From the NCBI GenBank assembly GCA_022495005.1, contig JAGYXB010001416.1:1-64000 (forward strand): DNA of 64,000 nucleotides, in the 5' to 3' direction. Of this stretch, positions 46,730 to 59,700 are shown one piece after another. A program made the position numbers and the translations under genes. This stretch comes from Rhyacophila brunnea (lineage: Eukaryota; Arthropoda; Insecta; Trichoptera; Rhyacophilidae). Numbering within the stretch: the stretch's first letter is position 1; every line of letters starts with the position of its first letter. The notes under the pieces were generated by a model. That model was given only the letters and a program-made list of their open reading frames with translations, was not told the origin of the DNA and searched no databases.

Positions 46730-47464
46730 AGGAGTCGGCAGAAGCAGCTCGCGAGCCGCATCCGGCTCTTTGCATAGACGTTTGAGGCTCTACAGACATA
46801 AACTCCAATTTCACCTCATCTCAAGCAGCCTTATAACGAGTCATATGAGTTTATGAAATAGGGCTGCCGAACAAACTCCTACGTCCTCTCAAAATAAATG
46901 TCAATGAACTAAAATTGACACCGTTCGACACAGATGCTGGTTCACTCCAGATGCAGTTCATAGATAAAGCAAGGAACTCGAAAGAGAATTTGATCTCTCA
47001 GCACAAGTGGACAGCTATAAAATAACTGCCTAAAATAGAAACAATAATATTTGATACATGGAATAGTTTGCCTGAAATATAATTACGACGCGTTAAAAAA
47101 ACTAGCTTTTGGTATTTTCAAAATTTTTGGCTCTACATATATATGCGAACAAACATTCTCATCTATGAATCAAATAAAAAAATAAACTTAGAAGCATAAT
47201 AACGGATGATAATTTACAATCATGCATTCAATTAAAAATAAATAGCTATTTGCCAGATATAGTAAAGCTATCAGAAGCGATGCATGGGCGCCGTTATAAT
47301 TAATTTTTCTAATAAAAAAGCTTGAACTTCCCCCCCCCCCCTAAACATACATATGCATATAATATAATATTATGTATATTACATATATGCGGCTCTCTGG
47401 TACCTTTGTTATCCTGTTTTCTTGAAAATTTGGCTCTTCTCACTTGAAAAACTACCGACCCCTG
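46730..47464 (+). mobile_element. hAT element relic (735 bp) with transposase C-terminus
   Basis: The ends CAGGAGTCGGCA and ACCGACCCCTG are inverse hAT-type termini. On plus, IFGSTYICEQTFSSMNQIK then YLPDIVKLSEAMHG is the C-terminal domain of GTF2IRD2/ZBED-type hAT transposases. Most of the frame is deleted. It lies about 110 bp downstream of gene A. Confidence 0.7.
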
Positions 47465-47574
47465 GATATAGACCGTTGAATGCGTCAATATATTCATGAT
47501 AAAAGAAAACAATACATTTAATTTGATTGAATCTTCTCATTTAATCAGATTCGATCCCTGTGATGGTTGGTAGA

Positions 47575-47774
47575 CTAATATAATGAATTTTCTATAAAAC
47601 TCTTTTGGTCGAATAGTCGTGTGTAAACTGAGTAAGTGTTAACGCTGCACTGGTCGCCATTTTCGTTTGCAGGGGCTACACTGGTGATGCCTCTTAGGTA
47701 CCATGTCTCGATATTCTTTACTTTGGTGCTTACCACCAAACCGCCGCCGATGTCACCTTTGCAAACACCAGTAC
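47575..47774 (-). CDS. gene A terminal exon with GDIGGG in place of GDSGG
   Basis: Codons GGT GAC ATC GGC GGC GGT at about 47737-47754 encode GDIGGG. Then WYLRGITSVAPANENGDQC, a Phe-rich tail and TAG. The acceptor follows TGTTTTCAG. The intron upstream is 5.65 kb and holds the foldback element. Confidence 0.9.
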
Positions 47775-50700
47775 CTGAAAACAGAACATTAATTTATTGT
47801 CAGTTGCCTAACGAAAGCTATATTTATGTACCAAATCGGTGATTTTGAGGTATACTTTAGTTTCTAGGATAGGATGCAGGAATCGAATGAAAGTTACAAA
47901 ATACGTTTAAAGATGAAAGCTTCAAAGACAAGATACCTAAATGATAAACTCCTTGACTGACTTACAAATGATATTAAAAACATAAGTTAGGTGTTCCACA
48001 ATCAAAATGTTTTAAGCGATCGAACATTGCAGCGTCAATATGATGTACCTACTCTTTATTCATTTTTAATACCGAAATCTTGAAAATAATTTACATTAAG
48101 ATGCTGCCTGCGAACAACAGGTAGGTGAGCAAAGAACACGGCAGTATTTACGACCTGTTTGTAGGTACGGAGGGTGTTGTTGTTTGATTCAACAAGTTCC
48201 AAACGGGATAGGGTCTATCGTGGTAATTCAGTGGTCGGCAAACTCATTAGTCAACAGAGTCAAATATCAATAGTACAACGATTGAGATTTCTTTTGAGAG
48301 CCAAATTTCTTAAACTTATACTATATACCTAGGTAGGTACACTGTTTAATAACATAATAAAGTTTTAAGTCTTAATTATAGTATATTAATATGTAGGTGG
48401 TACACTGAATAAAATTTGATATGATACAATAATGATCTTATTTATTGATAAAAAATCAATTTTAAGTAAGGTACTTATTCATTAAATTAAATCACTACTA
48501 TGACTGACAAACACTTTAAATGTGAACTGTGGCCTTGCATCTTCTTGGAAAGTTTGGGTAAATCAGATTTGTATTCTTTGTTTGTTAAATCGAGCAATTG
48601 CAGTTAAAAGTTGCCGGTGTCAACATTAAAGGAAGAAAAACGTAATTTTGTTACAGTAGTATCAAGAGTTTTTTTTTAACAAAGGCTATCGTCGCTTTGC
48701 TGTTTCTGAATTCCTGGAACCTGTTGAGAAAGGCTTCCCTCATATTGAAATTGTTGTTTTGAAGTAGCAAATGTCAATATCAGGATTATTTTCTTGGCGA
48801 TGTTTCAGCAGGCTTGGAAAGTCAATCAAAGTTTCTCTTTCAAATTCTTGAGCAAAAAGGGATAATTTGTTTTCGAATGAAATAACTTCTTCCAATATCG
48901 AAAAAAAAGTGTTTCCTTTCCCTGTAGTTTACGATTAAGTTGATTTAGATGAGACGTAACGTCTACTTCGTTAATTCTGGATAGTGAACACCATTCTCAA
49001 GAAGAAATGCTTTAATTTCTGTTAAAAAGGAAGCAGAACGTTTCCTCTTCATAACGAACATACCTTGTTATGCAGCAGAAGATCTGCGTGCTCACTCTCC
49101 ATTTCAACTAACAATTATTTAAATTGGCGATGATTAAGAGCTTTAGGTATAATGGGGTTGATAATCTTCATCACCAATTCCACAACTTCGCAAATTTATT
49201 CTGGAAATGTCTGCGCAAAAAGTGCTTCTTGGTAATGATGCAATTTTAAGCAAGTACCTATCTCGTGATTATTTTTATTTTCAAAATAGCGACAAACCAT
49301 TTTCTTATGCCGATCATACTTTTCGCCCCATCTGTTGAAATTGACACAATTTTTTCGATTGGAATATATTGTTTTTCCATGCCCTCAATTACAACTTTTG
49401 TTATATCGTTAGCACAATCCTAAAAGTTCTTCTTTAGGACCTGTAGATGAAATAAATCATACAAAAAGAGAAACTTGCGCTGTATCATTTATGTAAGAAG
49501 ACTCGTCAACTGCTATTGATAAAGCTGAAAACAATTTAAGATCTTTAAAGAATTTACTGGTTGGACATATTCGAAGACATTTTGACTGTTCTATCTTCCA
49601 TTGTTTTAACAGACAATGAATGATGACTTTTAGAATATGTGCTCTGTTCTTAAAATCCCGAAATAGGTCTTCTTATGCATTTATACAACAACTTTTTATG
49701 TATTCGCCGCCTGTGTATGTATGGTTTTTCTCTCTTAGTGCTCTTGACTTACTACCAAACTTGCAATATTAATTGTTGGAAAATTGTATCCAGTAATTAA
49801 ATACAGAACATGATTTTTCTCGACTCTTCTAAAGATCATCAACTGCTTTCTTCCTTGCATCACCGACAGAATATTTAGTGCCAAATGACGCGTGTTTAGT
49901 TGTAAAGTGTCTCTCCAAATTTGATTTCTTGTTATGCGCCATTTTTTTCTGACAAATAAGATAGGTCGGAAGGCCAGCTAAGTTTTGAATAAACGCAAAA
50001 GTCTCGGTCCATTTTCAAAGTCAAGGTTTTCGTTTTCCGTTTTTCTTTGCTTCTTTGTGGCCATGTCAAATATGGCACCTAAAAATGATTCATTTTATAA
50101 AAATAAAGCCACCAACACAAAATAATTACAATTTTTTAATTGATGACAAAAATACCTGTAGGATTTGCAGCTGGTAGAAAAATACAGGTAACTTTTATTC
50201 TTCGAGTGAGTACTTTTGTCACCCGCGCGTGATTTGCGTTGCGACGAGCACTGGGCAATGCACACAATGAGACTGCTGACTGACTGACTCACTCAACTCG
50301 TGCAGAGTCACGCGAGCCTCCCCCGCGCCGCATACCCCGCGGTCCGCCTGCGCCACGTCTCCCGTTACCCGACCCAACCAAATGACACCAAGGCGCGTGC
50401 CTGCGCGTCCGCACGTGGACATTTGTGGCAGAGCCGCACTCAAGGAGCCAAAGAGCCGCGGTTTGCCGACCACTGATAGGCGAATGTTGTATATTGTGTA
50501 TTGTTAATATAACCATCCTGTGAAGGCCCATGCGCTCTGTTCACAAGCCAAATGGTACTTAATTAAGTTTTTGTTTATCATTTCTTCTTCTTCTTCTTCC
50601 ACCCTGTCACGACCCAACATTGGGGCATAGGGCAAATACAAGTTCGCGCCACTTCCCTCGGTCCATCGCCTTCTCTTGCGCCTCCCGCCTAGGTCGCTCC

Positions 50701-53700
50701 TGTACCACCGCTGCAAGGTGAGGGAGGGCTGGCCACGACGACGGAACTCTTGAAGCTGTGTCACAAGGGTACGAAGTGTCGCACTCTTTGGTGGCATCCG
50801 GAACACGTGTCCCAGCCACGTGAAGCGTCTCTTTATGATAACCTCAATCACCGAAGGCTGCTGTGTCTGCTCACGAACTCGGGTGTTTGTAACGCGGTCG
50901 TACTAATGTTACCCTAAGATTCGGCGGAGACAACGATTCTCAAAGTTAAAAAGCCGAGACACTTGAAGCTTAGTAAGATGCCATGTCTCACAGCCATACA
51001 GGAGCACAGGTAGCATGCACGCGTTAAACAAACAACATTTAGTCCTTACAGAATACAGTCTTGACCTCCATGCGACTCCAAGTTGGTTGAATGAAGCCCG
51101 CCATATCCATGCGGATTCCAAGCTCACTAGAAATACCACCATTGTCGGCAACCGTGGCACCTAAGTATTTGAACCTGGATACCAGCTCGACGGGCAGACC
51201 GGAAACCCGCAGAGGAGTGTCGGCGTCGATGCATTCAGCACTGCACATGGATTTGGTCTTAGCCGCATTCAGATGAAAACCCACACGTTTCGAGTTCGCG
51301 GCGAGCCTGTTCGCGGCCAACTCATTATATTGTAGCATAGGAAACAACATTTTTTTTCCTTATTGAGGTTACAGTAGTAGGTACATGGTACCTACTAAGA
51401 GCAGCTACCCTCGAAGTCTTAACTAAAGCGTAAAGCACTGGGTCTGGATTCCATTCCCGGTAATGTCACAATACATCTGGCTATGTGTTTTTTTTTCTTC
51501 CAAACTCTTTTGACGTTTTGAAAAATACGTTTCTTTGATTCTTTCACTCTTACTACCACACTACTGTTATTGGGCCTAATAACTTGTAATAATTTGAAAA
51601 TACTTCTGCGAAATATATTATAACCAATAGATTTTTTTTAATTTGACACCCAGCCGTATTCAAACTTGCGTCTCTCGGGAATCGCGCCCATGTGTACAGA
51701 CCATCATGCTATAGGTATCATATCTAATTGCGATGAATTTTGACTAATTGCACTTACAACACTCTGAAGCGCTTTCTAAATAAAATTGCTTTACTAATTG
51801 GGAATCCACTTTTGTATTTTAAATCTATGTATTAAATTACCAAGGGGGGACATGCTCGTCGAAGGTCAAAATTGAGTTTTTATTGTATTTTCAAACCATG
51901 ATCCTGGACACTCCTTAAACGTTGTAGATAATCTATTTATATAATTTTGAAGCCTTATTATCCTTTATAGTTATTTTAAACATTTGATGACTGCATAAAG
52001 TATTTTTGTTACATAAAATAGTATTCTTTTAAACCTCTCGCTCTAATGTTTTAGAATATAGTCATATTTCGGTACATAACTGTGCAGTGGTGTTAAGATT
52101 TTACATTTATTAATTTTAAACGCATTTATAAAACCATTAGTATAATTTATTACGAGATAATTTTTGTAAAATATTCACGATAAAAAATTATTTTGATAAT
52201 CTCTGTGATCCCAAATTTGACAAGAATTAGGCATTTTATTATTCAAAAAATCGGCAAGATTAACACATTTGAAGATGATTCTAAAGATATTTATTATAAG
52301 CTATGTCTTTGACCATTCAAGTGTGATAAATATCTTATGAATAATGATTGCTTTATAATAATTATTGACCTAAGAATAAGGTAGTGTTTTTTTGAAATAC
52401 GCCATTTCTTTTGTCATTCCCTAGTGGTTAAGCTACAACATACGGCCGTAGCCATAAATTGACAAACTATAATTAAAGTAGGGAGTAAAATTATGTTAAC
52501 GCGTGTTTGAACATGTACCTAACCGATTTTTTTTTTATTTTTTTTTAAAACGGTACATGTTCAAACACGCGCGTCAATATCATTTTACTCCCTACTTCAA
52601 TTATAGTTTGTCAATTTATGGCTACGGCCGCATGTTGTAGCTTAACCACTGGGGAATGACAAAAGAAATGGCGTATTTCAAAAAAACACTACCTTATTCT
52701 TAGGTCAATAATAATTATAAAGCAATCATTATTCATAAGATGTTTATCACACTTGAATGGTCAAAGACATAGCTTATAATAAGTATCTTTAGAATCATCT
52801 TCAAATGTGTTAATCTTGCCGATTTTTTGAATAATAAAATGCCTAATTCTTGTCAAATTTGGGATCACAGAGATTATCAATATAATTTTTTATCGTGAAT
52901 ATTTTACAAAAATTATCTCGTAATAAATTATACTAATGGTTTTATAAATGCGTTTAAAAATTAATAAATGTAAAAAATCTTAACACCAATGCACAGTTCT
53001 GTACCGAAATATGACTATATTCTAAAACATTAGAGCGAGAGGTTTAAAAGAATACTATTTTATGTAACAAAAATACTTTATGCAGTCATCAAATGTTTAA
53101 AATAACTATAAAGGATAATAAGGCTTCAAAATTATATAAATAGATTATCTACAACGTTTAAGGAGTGTCCAGGATCATGGCTTGAAAATACAATAAAAAC
53201 TCAATTTTGACCTTCGACGAGCATGTCCCCCTTAATAATTATTACTAATCAATGTCGGAATTAATCAAAGATTTTTGTTTTGTTTTATTTGAATAAAAAA
53301 AGTAGTTTATTAAAATTATTAGCAAGCGCGAGTATCTTCAATAAAAGAATGTTACATTCTTAAATGTTGTGATGTATTTGTTGAATAAAAAATAGCATTT
53401 TATAGTGTTAAAAAAGAGAAACTTACCATTTAGGTATCCTGCGCAAAATTTGCCACCAATAATGTACTTTTCGAAGTTGAGAGGAGAATTCTCTCTGCAA
53501 TCTTTGATGGAGATGATCGGCATCGTAGTTATCTTTAATGTTTTTGATGGTACTCTCACGTCTGTCTGTTCCAGACCAAATCCTGCTACCTATAATTGAA
53601 TATTAAATGATCATGATACAAAATAGTCATGGGATCTATTATCCCGTATGTAAAGCAATGGTCCCGTTTTATAAGCATATTTTATCTGCTCGCGAGAAGA

Positions 53701-56700
53701 AGGGGAAATGTAACTAAAATAAATAGTTTTCAGGAGAGCCAAAAGAAGCAGTGGGAATTTTCCATGTTAACATGATGTACCTTCTACGTTTTCATCTGGA
53801 GATATTTGTGGTCAATGACTGATTTCGTTGTAATGTTACCAAATTAACAGTTGAAGCATGTTAATTATGTATCACCTACATCTTCTTCTTCCACGGCGCT
53901 ATATCCTGGGGTGGGATTTGGCCTCCTCCACAACCGCTCTCCACTCACTCCGGTCTCTCGCCACACTTCTTCAGTTACTGGTTCTTCCTATATGAAGCCA
54001 GTCCACTTCTACGGCATCAGCCCATCTCCTTCTTGAACGGCCTCTGAGTCTCTTCCGTTGGGGTAGCCACTTCGTCATGATCCTTGGCGCTCTAACTTCA
54101 GGCATTCTCTCCACATGCCCCGCCCATCGTAGTCTTTGGGACTTACAGTAACTTATGATTGTTTGCTGTTCAATCAGCTCTTCCAACTCGTGGTTCATTT
54201 TTATTGCGTAGTTCCCATTTTCCAACGTGGGTCCAAAGATTTTTCGGAGTATTTTGCGCTCGAAGACAGCTAATTTATTTTCTTCGTTTTGAGTTAACCA
54301 CCAAGTCTCACAGGCATAAGTGACCACTGGCCTTATAATTGTTTTATATATTAGAAGTTTACTTCTTCGGCCTAAAATTTTTGACCCCATCAGTCGCTTG
54401 CAGGCATGCCAGCATTTATTTCCGGAGATAAGGCGGATTTTTATCTCCTCTGCTGTCTTATTCTGGGTATTTAGGCTGGATCTGAGATAAGTGAACTTGT
54501 CCACCCCTTCATATGCATGCTGTCTTATGTCTATATTCTGCAGCTGTACTTGATCGCGTGCGCTGACCATATACTTAGTTTTTGACTGGTTTGCAATTAA
54601 ACCAGTCAAAAACTAAGTATATGCCCAGCGTTTTCTGTTTTTATTTTCATTGGGCCACCATGGTAAATCATCCTCTGTTTGAATCTGCTTGTAATTACTA
54701 TGTCGTCAGCATAAGCGCACATCTGTGTTGTACAATTATCTACCCATCCTCTTATGTCACGAGCTATAGATTCCACCACAAGGTTAAATACCATAGTGGA
54801 TAGCGCATCCCCTTGTCTCACAACTTATTCGATTTTGAAGCTTTCAGTTTGCACGTTTTGCATACTGACAACTGCTTGAGTATCCGTCAGTGTGGTCTTT
54901 ATTGGCCTTACTAGTTTTAAGGAAATTCCCAGTATTTTTAGGCTTTGCAGCATCTTATCCCTATACACGCTGTCGAAAGATCAATAAACAGGTGGTGGAG
55001 TGTAAGATTGTATTCGTGCGCTTTCTCCATAGTTTGCCTCATGAGATAGATGTAATCTATGATGGATCTATTTGGTCGAAAACCGCATTGGTATTCTCCC
55101 AGGATTTCCTCATCATAGATCATTAACCTGCTATACAGTACAGATGAAAAAACTTTATAAACTGCGTTTAGAATTATGATCCCTCTGTGTTATCGCACAT
55201 TGTTTTGTCTCCCTTTTTCAGAATTGGCACGATTATACCCATCTTCCATTCCTCAGGTAAAATTTCTTATTCCCAAATATTGAGAATTAGCTTGTGGATA
55301 TTTGCTTCCAGTGTTGGGCCACCACTCTTTATCAGCTCGGCTGTTATCCTGTCGGTTCCAGGTGCTTTATTGTTTTTTAGCGTTCTTAATGCTCTTCTTA
55401 CTTCAAACAGAGTAGGCTCATCAATAAATTCCTCAGCAGTGTGGTAAAATACTTCTTCCGTTTCCTCATGATCATTACTGATATAAGCCTGATTATGAGT
55501 GTTGTGAAGTAGCCTTTCCATCTTTCCATAATTTTCTCCTTTTCGATCAGCATTTGTCCTTCACTATCCTTACAGGAGTTTAATCTGGGTTGATAGGATT
55601 TCGTTAGATTTTGAAAAGTCTTGTAAAATTTTCTGGGATTATTGTTTCTTCTTTGATATTCCGTGTCTTGGAGTATTCTCTTGAGCATCGTTTGCTTTTT
55701 CTCTCGACAGAGCTTTGTTGCAGTTTTTCTCTTTTCTTTATAAGTTTCGTAATTTTGGCGAGTTTCCCTTTGTAGGCATTTCTTGAATCCCAGGCGCTTT
55801 AAACGGAAAATTTTACGAACCGGAGCGTACGATAAGTTAATAAAAATTATGACCTATTTATCTAATTTCAAGGGTATTTTATAGAAAAAAGTGTGTTATG
55901 AACCGGAACGGCGCTCCGGTGTTTTCGAGTTCTGACGCTACGAACGCATTGCCACGGTCACGACCAGCGTCGTTATGGCCACCGGTTTTCATAAATTTAA
56001 CGTGAACTCGTGCATTTAAAACGTGGCTGGCCACAATACCGCCAGTGGCCGTAACGACTCTGGTAGCCGAATTGGTGCGTGCGTATCGTCTTGTAGATAC
56101 TTGAAACGTTGTGGCATATGAATATATTCCTAAAGTAAGTATAGAATACACACCATACCTTAGCAATTACCCCGGGGGACGTCTGGTTACTGTCAAAGTT
56201 TCTATCGTCGAGGTCCAAACAAATTGGCAAAATTAAATTGGAAAAATTAAGTGGGGTCTCCAGAACCACTATCGCTATGTCATTAGAAAAACTGGTCGTC
56301 TCTCCACTATATGATTCAGGAATTATAATCACTTTCACCTGAAATATTTGAAAATTATAATGAAATGACCGTGTGTGTCCTTGAAGATAATTCTGGGTCA
56401 TGAACTATATTTTACGCTGGATTGTTGAATAGAAGAATCGTTAATAAATTCAACGTAATATCAAAGCTCTAATAACTATTTCAATTTATCGATGTCGACG
56501 CTATGTCATTAGCATAATTGGTTATCTCGCTACTATGAGATTCAGGAATTCTAACCTCTTTCATCTGAAATATATTTGAAATTTATAATGAAATTACTAT
56601 ACGGCCTTCCCTTTAAAAATTATTATGGGAAACGCTAAACCATAAAATGTGCAGGAAAGCAAAATTTAGAAATTACGAACCTATACTTAATTCGATTTAG

Positions 56701-59700
56701 TTCTGCAATATAGAAATATAAAAAAAACGTTTTTTGTGTTTAAAATTACAATTAATTTTGTGGAATTTTTCCAATTTCAAATTTATTAAAAATTCCATAC
56801 ATTGGCAAATAATGTCACTTATGATATTTAAGACGTGGCACGAATACAATTGTTTCTTAAATTCAATATAATCATATGCATTTAGATTATTCAGAAATGT
56901 TGGAAATTTCACTGAGTATTGATTGACGTAAAAAAACGTATTTAGAAAAATTGGCGTTTAGAATAGTTTAGAGCTGAATAAAAGATGTCTTGTTGGACTG
57001 TTTGCAATCAAAAGAATCGTTATCAATTATGAAAGGTTTTATCTAATAACAATGATATTGTCTCGTTCTAATTTTCCTTTATCAGTTTTGGATTTATTCA
57101 TTAGATCGATTACAGTATTTTTGTTTTTAAATAAATCACTACATCACAGATCAATATTAAATAACGTTATACGAAAAACTGTTAGCCAATTGACCGATTC
57201 ATTAGGTTTTTGGTAAAGGGAAAAATAAAAAGTACTTATACTTATTACCGCAAGAATTTAAATTTATGAAAAACAAAATAATCATCGCAAATTGGCAAAA
57301 AAAAAAAATCACATCAAACTGATATTAAAGCGAAAATCCACCCCAAGCCAAAAATCATGCTGATATCCTAAATACCTACTACAATGAGTAATCAAACATC
57401 ACAAGTTAAAGCAAGCTGACGAGATAGCTGGCAGTCTGTTGGTAACTGGTTCCAATAGTCATACAAATTAAGTTCATGAGGGGTATTTTCATATATTTAG
57501 TTGTAGATAATAAATAATTCTTAATTCAAAAGGCAATATTCTGGTATCCACTTATTTTACTCAAGACTTTTAAAAACAAATAAAAGAATGCCGCGTCTTA
57601 TGTTACTTGCATACAATATAATTTTATAGAACAACCAAATGAAATTAATGTCAGATAGTATCTATGAAAAAGTATTTATGAAAAGTAATTATTTATTGAT
57701 TGTATCTTTCATTACCAAATATAACATCTCACACTGCACCACGTTTGATCCCATAGGGAGTCGTTACTTGCAGCTGGTATAATATTACCGAAATTTAATA
57801 AACACCTCAGTCGTATATATATTTGTTATTTTCGTCGTAATTAGGTATGGTTCAGGTGGCTAAATTGGTCAACCACATTGGTTGGAATCCGATGGATGAG
57901 ATTATGTACGATCATTAATGAAGCAATCGTCACAAAAATTTTATAAAAAAAAAATGATTCCCCATGCTTGTGTAAATACTATTAAATTTGTGTCATGCAT
58001 TCTATGTTTTGTCGTAGAGATTTTTGACTAATTCATAGTTTTAATATTTATCTTAATAATTCGTGAGTAAAATATGGAGATATTTAATAGTTTATGAATT
58101 CTTCGTGTGTTATAAATGTTATACTATGTAGATCATTGCAAGAATCAATAAATGCCATCTTTTGACTTTTCTTAGTAATATTTTTCTGTGTAATATTCTA
58201 ATTGTATCTATATTTGAAAATGTTACACATGTTTATATGGACTTTGTTATTCAAAATAGTCAATACTTCCACCACCTAACATATTAATTACCATTCCTCC
58301 CTAAACACTGGAAAACAATAATTTCACAGTTGTATGCGTTTTTGTCAATTAACAGTTTTCATAATAAATTATTATATAAAAACTAATACCGTGGATTTTT
58401 GAATTTCAGGTTCCGCGGTGTCTTCAATATGGTTAAACTGACTAAACTTTTTCCCAACTGCAATAGTGAATAGGCTGGGGTCAAAAGATTTATCCGTTAG
58501 GGGGTCATAAAAGCAATGCGCAGCTGAAAAAAAGACATACAATATAAAACACATTATCAATCCATATGCACGTTATTTTCACATTCCTTGAATAAACATT
58601 AGTAAAGTTAACACCTTATGAATTCTACAAATCTCTACATTTTTTTTAAAAATAGCTACGTCTCTAATGCAATTTGAAAACTATTCACGTTATAATACTC
58701 GTATTATTATCATATGCGATCATTTTCGTTATATGTAGTTAAGCATTTTGTTGAAATATATAAATGAATATACAATTATAATGGAGGGAGATTAGGTACT
58801 ACAACATACCCCTCACCGGTATACGGAGTTGAAGCATGTTGAAGTTGAAGGAGTTGAAACGAACAGACAATAAGAACACTAGAGTTGTTCGAGATGTTGG
58901 AGATGTTAGCCAATAAAACAAGAGAAATTATAACTACCACAAAGCGCAGAAAACTTGCATACTTCGGCCAATTTTTCTGCAATGCAAAGTCTGATTTAAT
59001 CCAACTCTTCGCAAGGTAAAGACGAGGGCGGTAGCAGAATAGGTAGAAAAAGATTCTATTGACCGTACAACCTTCGTAAGTGGTTCAATGTCGAAGGCGT
59101 GAGGGGTCACATACGACCAGCCCAGGGAAGGGAGGTGTACTGCAATTTCCTCGCGAGCCTTCGACAGGAGACGGCAACAAAAGAAAATGATAATAGTATA
59201 GGTACAGGTAATAGCAATATTTATTGTTTCAACCATATTATGGTCTATTCATGGGGTTTACAGCAATAATTGTATGATTCCTACGTGTTATTGATTTAAT
59301 CCTACAACAAGAGTAAAATTTTGGTCGATTCTTAAATTTTACTACACCAATTATCGGATCATGTCATTTTAACGTATATAAAAAATAGTAAAAATAATAA
59401 TATTACTATTACATCGATGATATTGCATTTATTCTGAACATACCACTGATGACAAGGTTCCTGCGTATGATGCTTCCTCCGCACCAATATTTAGGAGGCA
59501 AGCCTTGTTCTTTCTGTCCGTATTGAGTATATATTGCAACGTGCCAAGGGAATTCTCCCCTGGTAGCATTTTGTCCCGCAATTACATTTGGTTCTCCTTT
59601 TGGTATCACTATTCCACACTCTGGAATATATAGGTATATTTATTTTTCAACAAATATATTTGAACACCATGCATCGGATATTGGAATAACAATATCCTTG

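Noticed and set aside
55879..56166. 95-codon minus-strand ORF overlapping the end of a gene A exon
   Set aside because: A chance frame through a GC-rich inverted repeat; the adjacent exon is read in another frame with good splice sites.
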